This document shows positions 45,101 to 57,434 of a stretch of 64,000 nucleotides of DNA, piece after piece. The position numbers and the translations under genes were made by a program. The stretch is from positions 18,119,908 to 18,183,907 of the forward strand of contig CM036256.1 in assembly GCA_020698575.1 (NCBI GenBank), in the 5' to 3' direction. Below the pieces are notes generated by a model. That model searched no databases. It was not told the origin of the DNA and worked only from the letters and a program-made list of their open reading frames with translations. Source of the stretch: Bostrychus sinensis. Taxonomy: Eukaryota; Chordata; Actinopteri; Gobiiformes; Eleotridae. Position 1 is the stretch's first letter. The number at the start of each line of letters is the position of its first letter.

Positions 45101-48100
45101 TAACATCTAATTTTATTAAGAGTTATTAAGAGTAATTTGAGACAGTTTTCTGCAGTTGTACCAAAAGACTAATTCTTTTTGATGAGTACCCTCTCCATTC
45201 ATCCAGGCTTAAGACAGCAACCTAATCTATAACTATCAGTTAAGTTCCTTATCATTTCCATGCATATTAGTAAAAGTAAATAATAATAATAAACCAGTAA
45301 GTACCAAGGAAATGGCCTCAAAATAAGGTCACTAGTAGGTATAGGAAACATCATGTGACTGAGCCAAACTAATGAGCCAAGAAGTGGTCCACACCAACCA
45401 TTAAAATACTGCGATTTAGCATAAAACCAAAACACATTATAAATGTGTACTCACAAGCTAAAACCGACCACAAACAGATATTTTTCTTATTAATTACCTT
45501 CATTTATTCTGCATGTCTTGGCTGACCTGAAGTGACACTCTTGTACCTCGTTTGACCGCGAGACTTTTGTTGTGGTGTTGTTACTATTTACGCAAAAGGA
45601 TACAACGATTCGTGTTCTTGTGAATGAAAGAAAACCAGTAAATGCCTATTACGTGTTCCAGCACAGTAGTGTATTGTTCTGTGGAAAAGGCTTGAAATGA
45701 TACCTGCGCCTAACAAACTCGTTGTTTTCCACATAGGGATCAAGTTAACCCAGCTCGTTAAAACTACAATAGGCTACAGAAAGATATTCGCGTACGCAAT
45801 TCGAAGACGCATAGTGCTTCTAAGCTATTTGTTAGAGGTCCCAGTAGTAACACTTTGGTCTTACCAGTTAAAGAGAGCTTTCCACATACAGTAGATCGCC
45901 GCGCACAGGTACGATGTGGCCGTCCCCTTCAAAGCCAGGCGGACAGGACACCCTTCTCTCCTTTTATCACGTCCCATTTGAGTCACTCGCGCTCGGTCCC
46001 CTTTCAGACTCCCACAGCGAATCGATTTGCATTGACACAGACGACGCAAAGCCGTCCCTCACCAATGGCAGCCACCGCACACGCCCTTCGCTCTGCCTAT
46101 TGACCAAACCCACAACCCCCCCTAAGCCCCTGGCCCCCACCAGCCGGAGGACAGAATGGACGTGGATAGTAAATTTCTACATTGGTACATCTTAGCTCTG
46201 TTTACTCCATAACAGCTCTAGAATAATTACGTCGATGCCATTGTGATTAGACAGAATGGAGGGCTGGATTTGCCTCAAGCTGCACCAAAACGACTTGATT
46301 TAAAAATGTACACCTACTGATTTTCTGCTAGGGTAAAAGTTTGTAGCATTGATTAATTATAGCACATAGTAGCATAAAATGAGATATTATGAGAAAATAA
46401 ATCTAAATAAATAAATCTAAATTGGACTGGATCAGTAGCTGTGTAGTAGATCATTGCGAACCTAGCCTACATGTATTACAAATATAACATGTTTATCTTT
46501 GTTTTGTGGTGTGGCAAGATAAACCTGAATGGAAAAAAAAAACATTTATTTATTTATTCATTTATTTATTTTTTGTATTTTTAAAATATGCTATAACAGG
46601 GTTTTTGTGTATTCAAGGCCAAATTCCACAGTCCTTGAATAATTTTGATGTCTTTGTTGCCAGGCAACAGCTGTCCTGACAAAAAAAGAGTCCCTGAGTT
46701 TATTCACTGTCTCTATCCCAACATTGTGTTTTTGTTTATTGTAAATGATCATTTTAGGGACTGGTGTTTCATTCAAAAACAACTTAGAGTGGGGAGCAGA
46801 AGTAGCAGCAAAAGGATTCTTTATATGACATTTTTAACACGTTATGGAAAACAAGATTAAAATTCTTGTTTATCTTGAGGTTAATTTGTAGCACCAGAGC
46901 ATTTTGGAGGGGCAGCACTAGTACAGTGTATTCTATAACAGGAAATAAAGTTAAAAACAGAGAGATTACTTATTGCACACACCACCCTCATATAGCAAAA
47001 TCGTTTCTATTTTATGTCATGTGTACAGTGTTTTGGGACATTTTAGCATTTCAAAGCTGTTCTTGTCCTTTGCATGATGCCAGCACAGGTGTGAGGCATA
47101 AATTTTTATGGATATAATTATACATGTGCAATCAGTTTGTTTTTACAGAGTAAGAGCATTTTCATAAATGAAAACTCAATGTTTGTCATTTCCTGCACAA
47201 TAAAATGAACCACTGTAGTTGTTTGCAGCTGCGATTGGTTTTGGGCTTCATCTGAATGAATAACGTTGGCTTTTATCATTCATATGAAGCCACTACATCA
47301 GTGTAGAGACACAAACAACAGGAAAAACAGAGTCTTCTTTTACATGCTGTATAGTAAATGTCTCATAATACCTGGATTATTCAGTGAAGTTATTCATTTG
47401 CTTTAAATCCAGGTATAAGGTCAAGCCATGTAAATAAATTAACATTACCTCAAATACACTCTCCTTAAAAGTAGTTTATGTGATACTGCAGTAGGATAGA
47501 CAAGCCACCACTGCCATGGTATACAGTACTACAGGATAAATAAAGTGTGCAGGTGTCTCAGCACCACCAAGGGAAAACCCTTAGATGAGGTGAAATTAAT
47601 TTAAGCTGGATTGTTAAAACACAAAACACAGTTATGAATTTATAAAATAATCTTTACCTTGTCTCCGGGACTCTGGTGTTTTTAAAAAGTGAAAGTCAAC
47701 AAAAAATACAAGTTTTTTTTTCTGTAAAACAACATAAACATGTCAGTCATGTCAATTGTGCACAAGAAATGGAAGAGCACTGTTACATGTTATAAATAAT
47801 ATAGTCAAAGTGAGTTCAAAACAACTACTGTAATATTATGAACAACCTTTAGCCTTTTTATTTTTGTTCAGGCAAAATAAATGAAACTTCTTTAATCAGT
47901 ATATCTGATCAAACAAAAGCAACATCCCCAAAGGGATGTGCATTTGTTTTACAATATTGAAACATGAGTTAGGGTTAAATCTTATTTATGAATTTCATTT
48001 ATCAAAAATATACACTCTGAATGATAAGCACATTGTGGAGTTGTTAAGTGGTCTTGAACATGTATGAACATTGCTTAATATATAACATTTTATTATGCCA

Positions 48101-49063
48101 GTTTCTTTTATTACAATTGCCTTGCCTGCAAAATGTTCAATGAACCCTCAGTGTTGTATATGAATTGTCATACAAATATCAGACAACTTCTAAAGACACA
48201 AAGTCACAAAAACAGAGTGTTTGGAAAAACACCTTGGCAGGTTTTGAGGATAGCAGTGCAACACAAAGCATGCACTGCAGTGGATCTTCGCAGTCAAAAA
48301 TTATCTTTGGTGAAAATGTAAACAATTGCACCAGAACAAAATATGATAGGCTGGAAAATATGTATATACACAGATAAATAAGAATTTATATTAGCCTGAT
48401 CATGTGTTCAACAACTTGAACAACAATGCTAGCCTACCTAAACAAGTATAGAACTGAACTGTCAAAAACAAGCAAAGTGTAAAAGTGGCATCTATGCCTG
48501 ATCAATGAGCGCAAAGTATGTACTGATATATAAATTATATACAGTTAGGATCCCTTTTTTAGATGCAAACAAAAACATACTAAAAGGCGCAAAGTTACAA
48601 TTAATGATGGTGTTTAAGAAAATAACTGCAGTAACAGAGATATAATATGCAGGATTTTCATTAACAATTTTATCATCCCAACACAATAAAAACCTTTAAG
48701 ATCTTAATGTGGCCCAAAAAACGTCTGTAGGTGTACAACTGCATTTTTAGGGATATTTTGTGTGACAATAGACTAAAGTACATTTAAAAAAGATAGAAAA
48801 TGTGTTTACATTTGCCTGGAAATGCTGCATATCATGTACTTAATATATTAAAGTGAATGTAAAAAACAAACAAAAAATGTTATAGCAAAAGAGAATTATA
48901 TATTTTAGTGTTTCTATATGCTCCCACACATAAAGCACTTCAACAGACCCCTGTTTATGAGCACTGCACAAAACACAGTAGCCTTATTCTGCAGTCTGTC
49001 CATTCAACCATCCACCTACACACCCAGTTTTTTCTTTTTGTATGTCTGCTGTTGGAAGGCACT
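39118..49063. other. Spacer between pde4b and leprot
   Basis: No coding exon recognised on either strand. It holds repeat copies at 39250-39472, 39660-39800 (reverse) and 41760-41905, a promoter-like block (45870-46110), and presumably the leprot 3' UTR; an AATAAA on the minus strand lies at 48089-48094, about 970 bases past the stop. Confidence 0.7.
45870..46110 (-). promoter_or_regulatory. Promoter-like block, possible distal pde4b promoter
   Basis: A GC/CpG-rich island in AT-rich spacer. On the minus strand it reads in order: CCAAT box (as ATTGG), octamer ATGCAAAT, AP-1 site TGACTCA, then TGATAAAAGG (TATA-like). This is a plausible TATA promoter pointing towards pde4b. A plus-strand donor-like CACAG|GTACGA also occurs, so direction is not certain. 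No coding content recognised. Confidence 0.4.
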
Positions 49064-49289
49064 CTACCATTGCTCCCAGCTGAAATCATCCCCACCTCCA
49101 AATATAACAAAAAAGCCAAGAATGGTGAGGAAAATTACTGCGTTTCCAGTCATTACCAGTCCACAAGCACCCCACTTAATCTGCAAAAAGAGAAGCAAAT
49201 AGTTTGATCAAAATGCTGACAAGGTCCTTACAAAATGCAGTTTAATTGCACTTTAGGATACTTCTTTAGTGTTATAATAATAATAATTA

Positions 49290-49337
<48 letters not shown>

Positions 49338-50243
49338 GTGTCTTAGATTCCCAAGTTAAGTTAAAAGTTAAGTCTAATCCTCTACTAACACACCAAGTAC
49401 AAGAAATATACAACAGAAACATTATTATTTGGCACTAGAATAAGCAACACTAAAAACAACTTTTACTGACATATATTAAAAACAGTATAAAGTGATAAAC
49501 ATATAAGCTATGCAATTTTTTTTACTGATCCACTCATAGCATTAGTAACATGTGCAAATTAAAAATGGGCTGCCAGTACTCACAGTGGTATTGCGAGCAA
49601 GGACAATGGGAAGCCCAAAAGCTGATACAACAATCCCAGTTGTTATGAAGTAGGCCAGCTCTCTGCAGGCGTTGCTGCTGGAGTCAGTATCATCACTGAG
49701 ACGTCTGGCAATGAAGGTCGGGATGGGGCTCAGGACGTAGAAAATCAGAACAAAAAGTGGCCAGTATGTCCTGTATGAGGTATATATAAATGGGTTAATA
49801 CAATTTAATTTCACGGTTGTGATATTTCAAATTTGAATGTTTTATAGCAAGCTCAGAAACACAGCACAATGCCAAAAACACTGCCATAGCTTACCCATAC
49901 TGCTCCAGTGCACATCCCAGAAGAAGAAACGTCAGTCCAATAGCACCACTGAAGGACAACCCAACAAGTGCTTAAAAAAAATAAAAGAAAGAAAGTTAAA
50001 ATAAAAAGACGAAAAACATGATTTAATATGATTTATTATTTTACATAGCCTACAGCTAGAATTAACCAAAAATAGATCTAATCTCGGTTAGGTAAATACT
50101 CCTGACAAACACAAACGAAACTACAGAAACTGGGTTAAGAAAGTTTCTCAATGCCGATTAAAAACGGAAATTAAACGATGTCATCATCGCTAAATCATTT
50201 ATTAATGTATTTAACAACCCAGCCTACCTTTAATGCCAGCCAT
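49064..50243 (-). CDS. leprot: Leptin receptor overlapping transcript protein (endospanin-1)
   Basis: Four exons: 50228-50243, 49895-49970, 49584-49770 and 49064-49180, phases joining to 131 aa, the same length as human LEPROT. This small four-span membrane protein of endosomes and Golgi limits surface display of receptors such as the leptin and growth hormone receptors. It starts MAGIKALVGLSFSGAIGL, then YWPLFVLIFYVLSPIP, ACRELAYFITTGIVVSAFG, and ends GDDFSWEQW. IKWGACGLV and the final WEQW favour LEPROT over LEPROTL1 (IEWGACALV, WQQW). Some residues (RRL.DDTD) look more like LEPROTL1, but neighbours pde4b and pgm1 support leprot. No leptin receptor gene is adjacent in the window. Confidence 0.93.
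49276..49337. repeat. leprot: (ATT)n microsatellite in a leprot intron
   Basis: About 20 triplets between the last two leprot exons. The Asn/Leu-run frames here are not genes. Confidence 0.98.
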
Positions 50244-50640
50244 TGTGATAAGTTTCTGGAAGAGTTTCGCTTTTTTGCCTATTGTTTATTAGCGCTGGCC
50301 CTTTCTTCTTATGCGAACTTCCGGCTTCCTACTTTTTTCCCTTTTTCTGCGTCACGTGACTTTCTTAAAGCTACAGTATTCTCTGAAGAAAATAAAATCA
50401 CTTCGTCCGAGAGTTGCGCGAGGCTTTTAAGTATTCTGTAAATGTTGCTAATATTGTCGCTAAAGGGTACTATTAAAATCTATCTTAAAAATGTAAGCAC
50501 AAAGGTCACATGACTTTTGGCAGCTGCCTCCACGTGACTGTGAGCCACGGGATTTCACGGAATTGTGATTTGAACTCAATGCAAAGTGAAATCCTAAGAA
50601 ATTACGAGGCCTGAAGGCGGCGCAATTAATTGGATACCTT
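50244..50640 (-). promoter_or_regulatory. leprot promoter region with CACGTG palindromes
   Basis: A perfect 10-bp palindrome GTCACGTGAC lies at 50351-50360, about 110 bases upstream of the start codon; a second CACGTG lies at about 50532. An ETS-type site (ACTTCCGG) is at about 50319. There is no TATA box, as in housekeeping promoters. GTCACGTGAC fits USF and TFEB/CLEAR binding; which factor acts is inference. Confidence 0.55.
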
Positions 50641-51506
50641 TACATTGTATGTATTTATATGTATATCTTGACCTAACAACTTTATTTTATCATACCTCCT
50701 TCATTATTTTCAAATTCAGTATAGACTTCAGTATAAGTCAGAAAATGCCCTTTAATCAGCCTAATGCAGTGTAGTTTTTTCGGTGTAGCTTTGTTTGGAG
50801 GTGAAACTGGGACAAAGATGCTCAACTTCAAAGGGCATCGGTGATCACAGAGATGGGCCAGATGCTTGTGGACTCTTGATAAGCCTCGGATCTGTTGTCC
50901 CCATGGAAATAAGGTAGGCTAGATGACAGTGAATCATTTTGTTTCAGAACACATCTTATTACGGGTATTTTTGTTGGCCTTTTTTACTCCCTTAGCACTA
51001 AATGGTCACAAAATACTATCTGTGTGCATCATTCATTCTCTGACACGCCTCCATAACTTCAATTTCAGGTTGTTAGTCTGCGAGAAATTTTAATTTACCC
51101 AAATGAGTGAGTATGAATGACTTCCACAATAACGCAAGGCACAGAAGGAAAACACCCAGTTTTTCTCTTCAAAAACAATCACTGGGATGAGCAAATTTGA
51201 GTAATGCCATTCGAGTTTGCAAAATAGTGATTACAAATTGCCTCAGTTACAAATTGGAAGGGATTTTGAACAACATGCTTGCTAAAGGGTGACTTGAGCT
51301 AAAAGGTATGACTAATATCAAATGCATGGTGCAAAACACAAAACATAAGCAGCAAGAAACAAAAATAAAAAGTTTAATTGTTTAGTACAATCACATTAAT
51401 ACATTTTAGCCAGAAGTAGTAAGTATTTTGCAGTAAGGAAGTAAAGCTCATTTGTACAAAAGGTAAACATACATAAAATACAGATTAAGAAAAACTATGT
51501 CAATAA
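50641..51506. other. Spacer between leprot promoter and pgm1 3' end
   Basis: No gene seen. The pgm1 3' UTR lies at its right end; ATTAAA on the minus strand at 51373-51378, about 130 bases past the stop, is a candidate poly(A) signal. Confidence 0.5.
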
Positions 51507-54500
51507 TTATGTAATGACTGAAGGGCCAGTTCGTCCTGTCCTGTGATGAAGCTGAGAAATTTTCAGTGCAATGGTTGCAAGGGGCGACAGCATCACCTGT
51601 TCAATACAAAGAGACACTATGGTTAAGCTAAAGCACCTGGCTCCCAGATGCTCCTGAATATTCAGCAATAAACATACATTTGAATAATTATCTTTAGGTA
51701 TCATCTTCTCCTCTTAGAGCTTTTCCCTTCAGGGGTTGCTACAGCGAATCACTGCTTCATAGCCTGAGGTGTTTGCATACTGATTTGGCACAACTTTTAC
51801 AACAGATGCCTTTCCCAACACAACCCTCTCCTTTTATCAGGGCTTGGGACTGATGACACAAAGTTTACAATGCATCTGGATTAATAGGTATATTTTTTGT
51901 AGGGCAGCGCAATATGTTGTAAATTTATCCTTATTGCAGTATGATGATATGCACTCAGAGCCTGTCAAAATAATTGTCCAATTAAAGCCTCAAATCAAAC
52001 TGCTGGGACCAGAGTTTTAAAAGTCCTGAGTTTATCTCTGTTTTGTTTTTGTTAATTTAGTTCTCGTTTAGTTTTGATTCAGTTTTGCCCACTTTTTACC
52101 AGACGTTTGTATCTCTTCATAAAATAAAATAAAATAAAATTGAACTATGTAAAAAAAGAACGCAACCACAAGGAGTCACAAGCCAGTGCACCTCACACTA
52201 GGAGGCAGATAATTAGCTGGGTGACCCAAGAAGGGAACAACCAAAAGAAAAGAACTATAAAAAAGATATCCAAATCTTGCTTGTCATACTGTTATTGCAG
52301 GATTTTACATAGTCACAGTTTTAGTCACTCATTGCATTGACTTTTGTTTTCTTGAACTTGATGTTTGCAAACTTTACCTGTGTATCTTGAAAAACATTGT
52401 GTCGTTCGTAGCTGTCTATGTATATTCGAACTGTGGCCCCCTCACTGCTCGTTCCACTGAGTCTGTAGATGATTCGAGAGCCATCAGAGAAAATTATCCT
52501 TAGTCCCTGAAGAGAAAATAGATGTCTGTTCAGGACATAGTGACACATCTCTACAGAGTAATGCTTAAAGTGTCCAATTTCCTGCAGTCACTAAATACAC
52601 CATTATCCTCATAACTGGAAAAGCATACTCTTAAAAATCAGCCATCTGCGTGTACCTGGTTCCTGGAGATGGTGCTGTCGACAGGGTCTGTGTACTCAAA
52701 GTTGTCTGCTTTTTCTACTTGGTAGATTTTATCCTCAACAGCAAATCTCTGCTTCACAAAGGACTTGTCAGTTATCAATATCTCCAAATCTTCCATCATT
52801 TCACAGGCTGCATCTATGTCTACGTTTTCATAGTCGTATCTGAAGATAACCAGACAACAACAGTAAAACATGACTCTATGTATTTTGTCTATAACAGTAA
52901 TTATTGCTATGCCAGCAAGTACCTAGTATAGTAGTTTCTTCCATATTTTAACCAGTGTTCTTTAAGAATATCTTCTACACTTTGACTTCTTGTTGCCAGA
53001 ATGGACAGCCATGCCAGCACAGCCCATAGCCCATCCTTTTCACGAATGTGGTCACCTCCTGAGTTACAAAAAAACTTGTGTGGAACTTGTGAGGTATTTA
53101 TTTTAATAAGAAGAACATGGTACTAACATGGTATTAACATTAAATGTAGACAGTACCTGTACCAAAACTTTCCTCACCACACAAAGATAGACACCCTGCA
53201 TCCATTAAATTTCCAAAGGATTTCCAGCCTGTGGGAGTCTCGTATAGCTCTATTTTTGTTGCCTTGGCAACTCTGCAAAGTATAAAACAAACAGCAACTC
53301 TAGATATACCACAATAAACCTGGGATTAATATATGAGTTGCTTTTGATATGTAATCATCTCTCAACAGTCTATACTTTAGACATGATTCATTTATCACTC
53401 ATTGATCTCGTTCTACTTATACTCGTAAGGGGTTGCAGGTGACTGGAGCCTATCCCAGCAACTATGGGCCTTAGGCAGAGTACTGGTTCACTCTGGACAG
53501 TGTCCAGTTTGTCGCAGTGCTGACACAGAGACAAACGCATACAGTCAACCATTCACATTCATTCACTAGTGATAAAATAAGGCCAGCTGGTTTTACCTGT
53601 CTAAAGCCGCACTTGTGGGCATGCTGCGGGCAAAGCCTCTTACTCCTGTTTGCTGAAAGTACGGGATGCAAAAGATGTTGTCTGCAATTACAGCCACAGA
53701 GTCAGATGGTGACACGAAAAAGCTGTTCCTACCAAGGATCATGTTACGGTCCTGAACAACAAACACACAGTTGAAAGAACAAGACTTAGAAAGAAGCCAC
53801 AAATGGTGTATAGACTTTACATTATATAAATATAATTGTGTTGTTGTTAACAAACCCCATCACCATCAAATGCAGCACCAAAATCCCACAGTCCCTTTCT
53901 CATGTCTTCAACCAGGTCTGCAGCGTAGGTCGGATTGGGAGGCTGCGCCCCAAAATCTTCCAACGGGATACAGTTAATGACTGAATTGGCAGGACAGCCC
54001 AACTCCTCACACAGTATCTTCCTCACATATGGTCCAGCAACTGAAGCAAAGAGAGGACTGTCAGAAGTCAGTGTTAGTAGTCTTACTAAGGACTGTGTAA
54101 ATGGAAATAGATTCAAAAAGTAAAACTGACAGTGTGAACTATCAATATCAATGTTTGGGGAGACTCAAAATAGCACCACTACCACCATCCAAGAAATATA
54201 AAAGCTCTTTCAGGAGGCATCTTGATAAGACATTGATATGATTAATAATAGAAGTATTACCTCCATGCATAGCATCCACTCTGATATTGATGTGTTTTTC
54301 TCCAGATAAAAGTTCCTTTATAGTGGCAAAATCAAAAATGTTCCTTAGAAGATTAGCATATGACTCCACAGAATCCACAATCTCCACTAAATGCAAAATA
54401 AGGAGGAAATGTCAGGACAAATAATACAAACAAAACATTTTCAGATATTGTTACCTTTGAAGGGTTTGAACTTATTCTCCAGATCAAATGACTGTTTGCC

Positions 54501-55800
54501 TACAGTTGTCAGATCGACCCGGAGTCCCGGGCACATGGCAAACTCCTCAATGGTTCTGCTGATTTGAAAGATCTTGTTTGTAATAGCATCTGTAGCTGGG
54601 CCTGAATATGAATGAGTATTAATATTTCAATTACATATTTGAATTGAATGTGATTATGCATTGATTGTTCATTAAATGAATGATATCAACATTTAGAGAC
54701 AGACCTTGATAAGCTTGAGCATTATCATTCACTATCTGTCCAGACAAAGTCTTTATCTAAGCTCTGTACACTTTAGCCTTTTTAAATGTCTCTCTGACTT
54801 TTCTTCTAACACTATTTTTCACTTGGCCGGTGCCCCTGCATTCTCTGCCCTCTCCAGTTACCATACCTCCATTTGCCACGTTGAACTTAATGCCAAAGTA
54901 TCCTTCAGGTCCCCCGGGGTTATGGCTGGCAGTGAGGATAATGCCACCAATAGCTTTGTATTTCCTGATTACACAGGAGATGGCAGGCGTGGACATTATC
55001 CCATGGTGTCCAATGATGACACGACCCACCTGGAGAAATGTCACACGTGTATGAGTCAACTCATATGCCCTTATTTATCTCCCTGCTAAAGGGAAAGGCA
55101 TTATCAAACATTAGGTTTGTGTTTCATACTACTCTGAAAGACAAACAAAGTATACAGTGTCAGTACAAAAGCAACAGTCACAGCCAATCAAAAGACACTC
55201 ACTGATTATATAGAAATAATAAAATATGATATTGTTCATATATGAGTAATACAGTATTAAACACATGCACAATTTTTGCCATTTTTCCTTGTTTTCTGTA
55301 AACTGCTTTTATAAATACAGAATATTAAAATGAGAAGGACGAGAAGTTGTTTTGATGATAAATTATTCAGATGAAAATTATCTTCATAAATCTCCATGTA
55401 AAAAAAGTATTAAGATTTAGTCTCTATATTGTTCAATAACAACACAATTTTAAGTGTCGGGGGGGTGACACTGACATTACACAGATCTGAGCACACAAGT
55501 TACCCGCACAAACAAACCACATCAGGAACACTTAAAACTGACCCCATTGGCAGCTGCCATTTGCACAATAACCTCGATGGCAGTCCTGTTGAAGAATCGT
55601 CCATCTCCTCCGACCACCACTGTGGATCCCTGGCGGTCGCGCAGGTCAATGGAGGAGAAGACACTCTGGATGAAGTTGTGTAGATAGTTGGGTCTTGTTT
55701 GAAACACATAGACCTTTTTTCGTAGTCCACATGTGCCTGGTCTCTGGTCTGGATAGGGAGCTGTGGCCACCGTCAACACCTGTAGAGGGCCAGTATCCAT
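51507..55800 (-). CDS. pgm1: Phosphoglucomutase 1, 11 exons
   Basis: It interconverts glucose 1-phosphate and glucose 6-phosphate in the cytosol. Exons: 55543-55800, 54867-55029, 54455-54601, 54261-54386, 53856-54040, 53597-53751, 53157-53272, 52923-53058, 52656-52839, 52378-52506, 51507-51596; phases join to 562 aa, as in human. Catalytic phosphoserine is Ser121 in TASHNPGG. Metal-binding DGDGDR is at 290-295, sugar-binding GEES at 377-380 and phosphate-binding RLSGT at 505-509. An in-frame TAA lies just before the ATG. Exon 1 (LTVATAPY, FIQSVFSSIDLRDRQG) resembles the alternative PGM1 first exon and also PGM5. Later exons (VEIVDSVESY, ITNKIFQIS) are clearly PGM1-like, and the active-site Asn and Asp residues are kept, so this is pgm1. 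Two donors are weak (GTCAGT after exon 1, GTTTGT after exon 5). Confidence 0.93.
51716..51885 (+). repeat. Copy of the 'gatgcccttcc' fish repeat in a pgm1 intron
   Basis: Blocks 'caggggttgctacagcgaatc', in part, 'gatgcctttcccaacacaac' and 'ggcttgggactg' match the family described at 21770. A reverse-oriented piece follows at 52160-52240. Confidence 0.7.
53405..53575 (+). repeat. Copy of the 'tatcccagcaactatgggcc' fish repeat in a pgm1 intron
   Basis: It has 'ggggttgcaggtgactggag', 'tatcccagcaactatgggcc' and 'cattcacattcattcactag', and sits between the exons at 53157-53272 and 53597-53751. Confidence 0.85.
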
Positions 55801-56470
55801 TCTTTAAAAAATGCAGTGTAAACCTGCAGTTTGTAGAGCTATTGTTTGGGGAAAATCCCCTGCCTTCCAACACGGGGCACATTACATAGGGTAAGAATGG
55901 GAGGGTAAAACCTTGGCCCCTCCTATAATGCGACACAGCCAGGAAACACATGGGAACTTCTCAATCCCAAAATAACATTTCAGTTCAGACCAGTGTGTGA
56001 AGTAAACTGAAGAAGCTGCCCCACACATGTGCAGGGATATCACTGTCAAGGCTCCGGGCCCAGTCCATGGCCCAGTCACAAAGAAGGGGGTGTGGCCTGT
56101 GTGTTATGGGAGCAACTTATCTGGGTATGAAGGGCTGCAGCTGTGGACAGTAAAATGATGTGCAAAAAGAAGTGTTGCTATGAAGGGAGACTATTTTAGG
56201 ATTTTTTTTTCAGTGAGAACAGAAGGTGTTAACAATAATTACAGAATGCATTAAAAGAACGTACTGTAAATAGCACGCATAATTAACTATAATTACATGT
56301 TTACAGAACCTGTAAAGGTGCAGTTTAAGTGAGTCAGTGTGAGAAATCTTCTTTAGACAACAGTGCCCCCTATAGTTCATTCAGACGGCCCTTCGACCCA
56401 TTACAATCAATTTTGGGTATAAACAACATTTACCACAGCAATAAATGACGCATTAGAATAAGTTCATCAT

Positions 56471-56730
56471 TTTCATTTTCTACCGCTTATTCCCGTTAGG
56501 AGTCGCGGGTGACTGGAGCCTATCCCAGTAACTTTGGGCCGCAGGCAGGGTACACCCTGGACAGGGGCCAGCTTGTCGCAGGGCTGACACAGAGATGAAC
56601 ATAGACACACAACCATTCACTCTCACATTCATTCACTAGGGTCAATTTAGAGTCACCAATTCACCTAACACATGCATGTCTTTGGACGGCGGGAGGAAGC
56701 CGGAGAACCCGGAGAGAACCCACAGTAACA
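56471..56730 (+). repeat. Fullest copy of the 'ggcagggtacaccctggaca' fish repeat
   Basis: Runs from 'attttctaccgcttattccc' through 'gtgactggagcctatcccag', 'gggtacaccctggacagggg' and 'agagtcaccaattcacctaa' to 'gccggagaacccggagagaa'. A common short interspersed repeat in teleosts; class not assigned. Confidence 0.88.
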
Positions 56731-57123
56731 AGAATAAGAATAAGAATAAGTTACCACTATTAAGGTGTAATTAAGGAATAATAAATATGTGATTAACAAA
56801 ACTTTAATGAATAAATAGTTGGGACAGCCTCGACATTGATGTTTATAATTTTGTGTTGATTTAAATTAGCTTATTACGCAATAATTGAACATTAATAACA
56901 ATAAATTATAACTCAATGATGTTTATAAATGTTGCAGTAATACTTTGCCAATAGTCAGCTTGTTACCAGTCATTAACTTATACTCGACTGTTTTCTTTTC
57001 TTCAAACCTGACTAAATCTTTTTACAATATCGCACATCTTGCAAGTCATTATGATTTCTGTGTTTTGTTTTTGAGCTCACTGTTTGTCCATTTAAAGATA
57101 TCCAATGCCTTATTTGAAAGAGC

Positions 57124-57126
<3 letters not shown>

Positions 57127-57161
<35 letters not shown>
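57127..57161. repeat. Poly-A tract, 35 bases
   Basis: Plain homopolymer. No retroposed body or target-site duplication is evident beside it. Confidence 0.95.
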
Positions 57162-57165
<4 letters not shown>

Positions 57166-57365
57166 TAATTTCCGACCAGGTAAATCAACAAATAATACTA
57201 TCATAAACCATTACACTTTTAATACAAGTAGATATACACTAATATAGTCAGAAAACATCCAAAATACAAGCATTAGACTTGAGTCAGTATGACCCAAAAT
57301 GAAACTGCCATTTGATCTCTTGCATTTAATCAGAAAAAAAAGGGGGGTTGCAGACGGTCCACTTG

Positions 57366-57371
57366 TTTATT
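57366..57371 (-). terminator. angptl3: Candidate angptl3 poly(A) signal
   Basis: AATAAA on the minus strand, 64 bases past the stop codon, suggesting a short 3' UTR. Confidence 0.55.
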
Positions 57372-57434
57372 TCCTAGGTTGTCCACTAGAGGTCGCTGCA
57401 CAATGCTTATCTGTTTCACAACAGCGATGGGACG

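Larger units (their letters stand above)
55801..57434. other. Spacer between pgm1 start and angptl3 end
   Basis: Holds the pgm1 upstream region, a fish repeat (56471-56730) and a 35-base poly-A tract (57127-57161). I searched for the other PGM1-type first exon (start like MVKIVTVKT) and did not find it. Confidence 0.6.

Noticed and set aside
45855..46195. Plus-strand open frames in the CpG-rich block
   Set aside because: Overlapping frames in several phases are expected in GC-rich promoter DNA; no family resemblance.
49228..49438. Asn-run and Leu-run open frames
   Set aside because: They are the (ATT)n microsatellite in a leprot intron.
49064..50243. Calling this gene leprotl1
   Set aside because: The last exon has IKWGACGLV and FSWEQW, as in LEPROT, and the neighbours agree.
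51507..55800. Calling this gene pgm5
   Set aside because: Only the first exon is PGM5-like, and alternative PGM1 first exons look the same; the rest matches PGM1 and all catalytic residues are intact.
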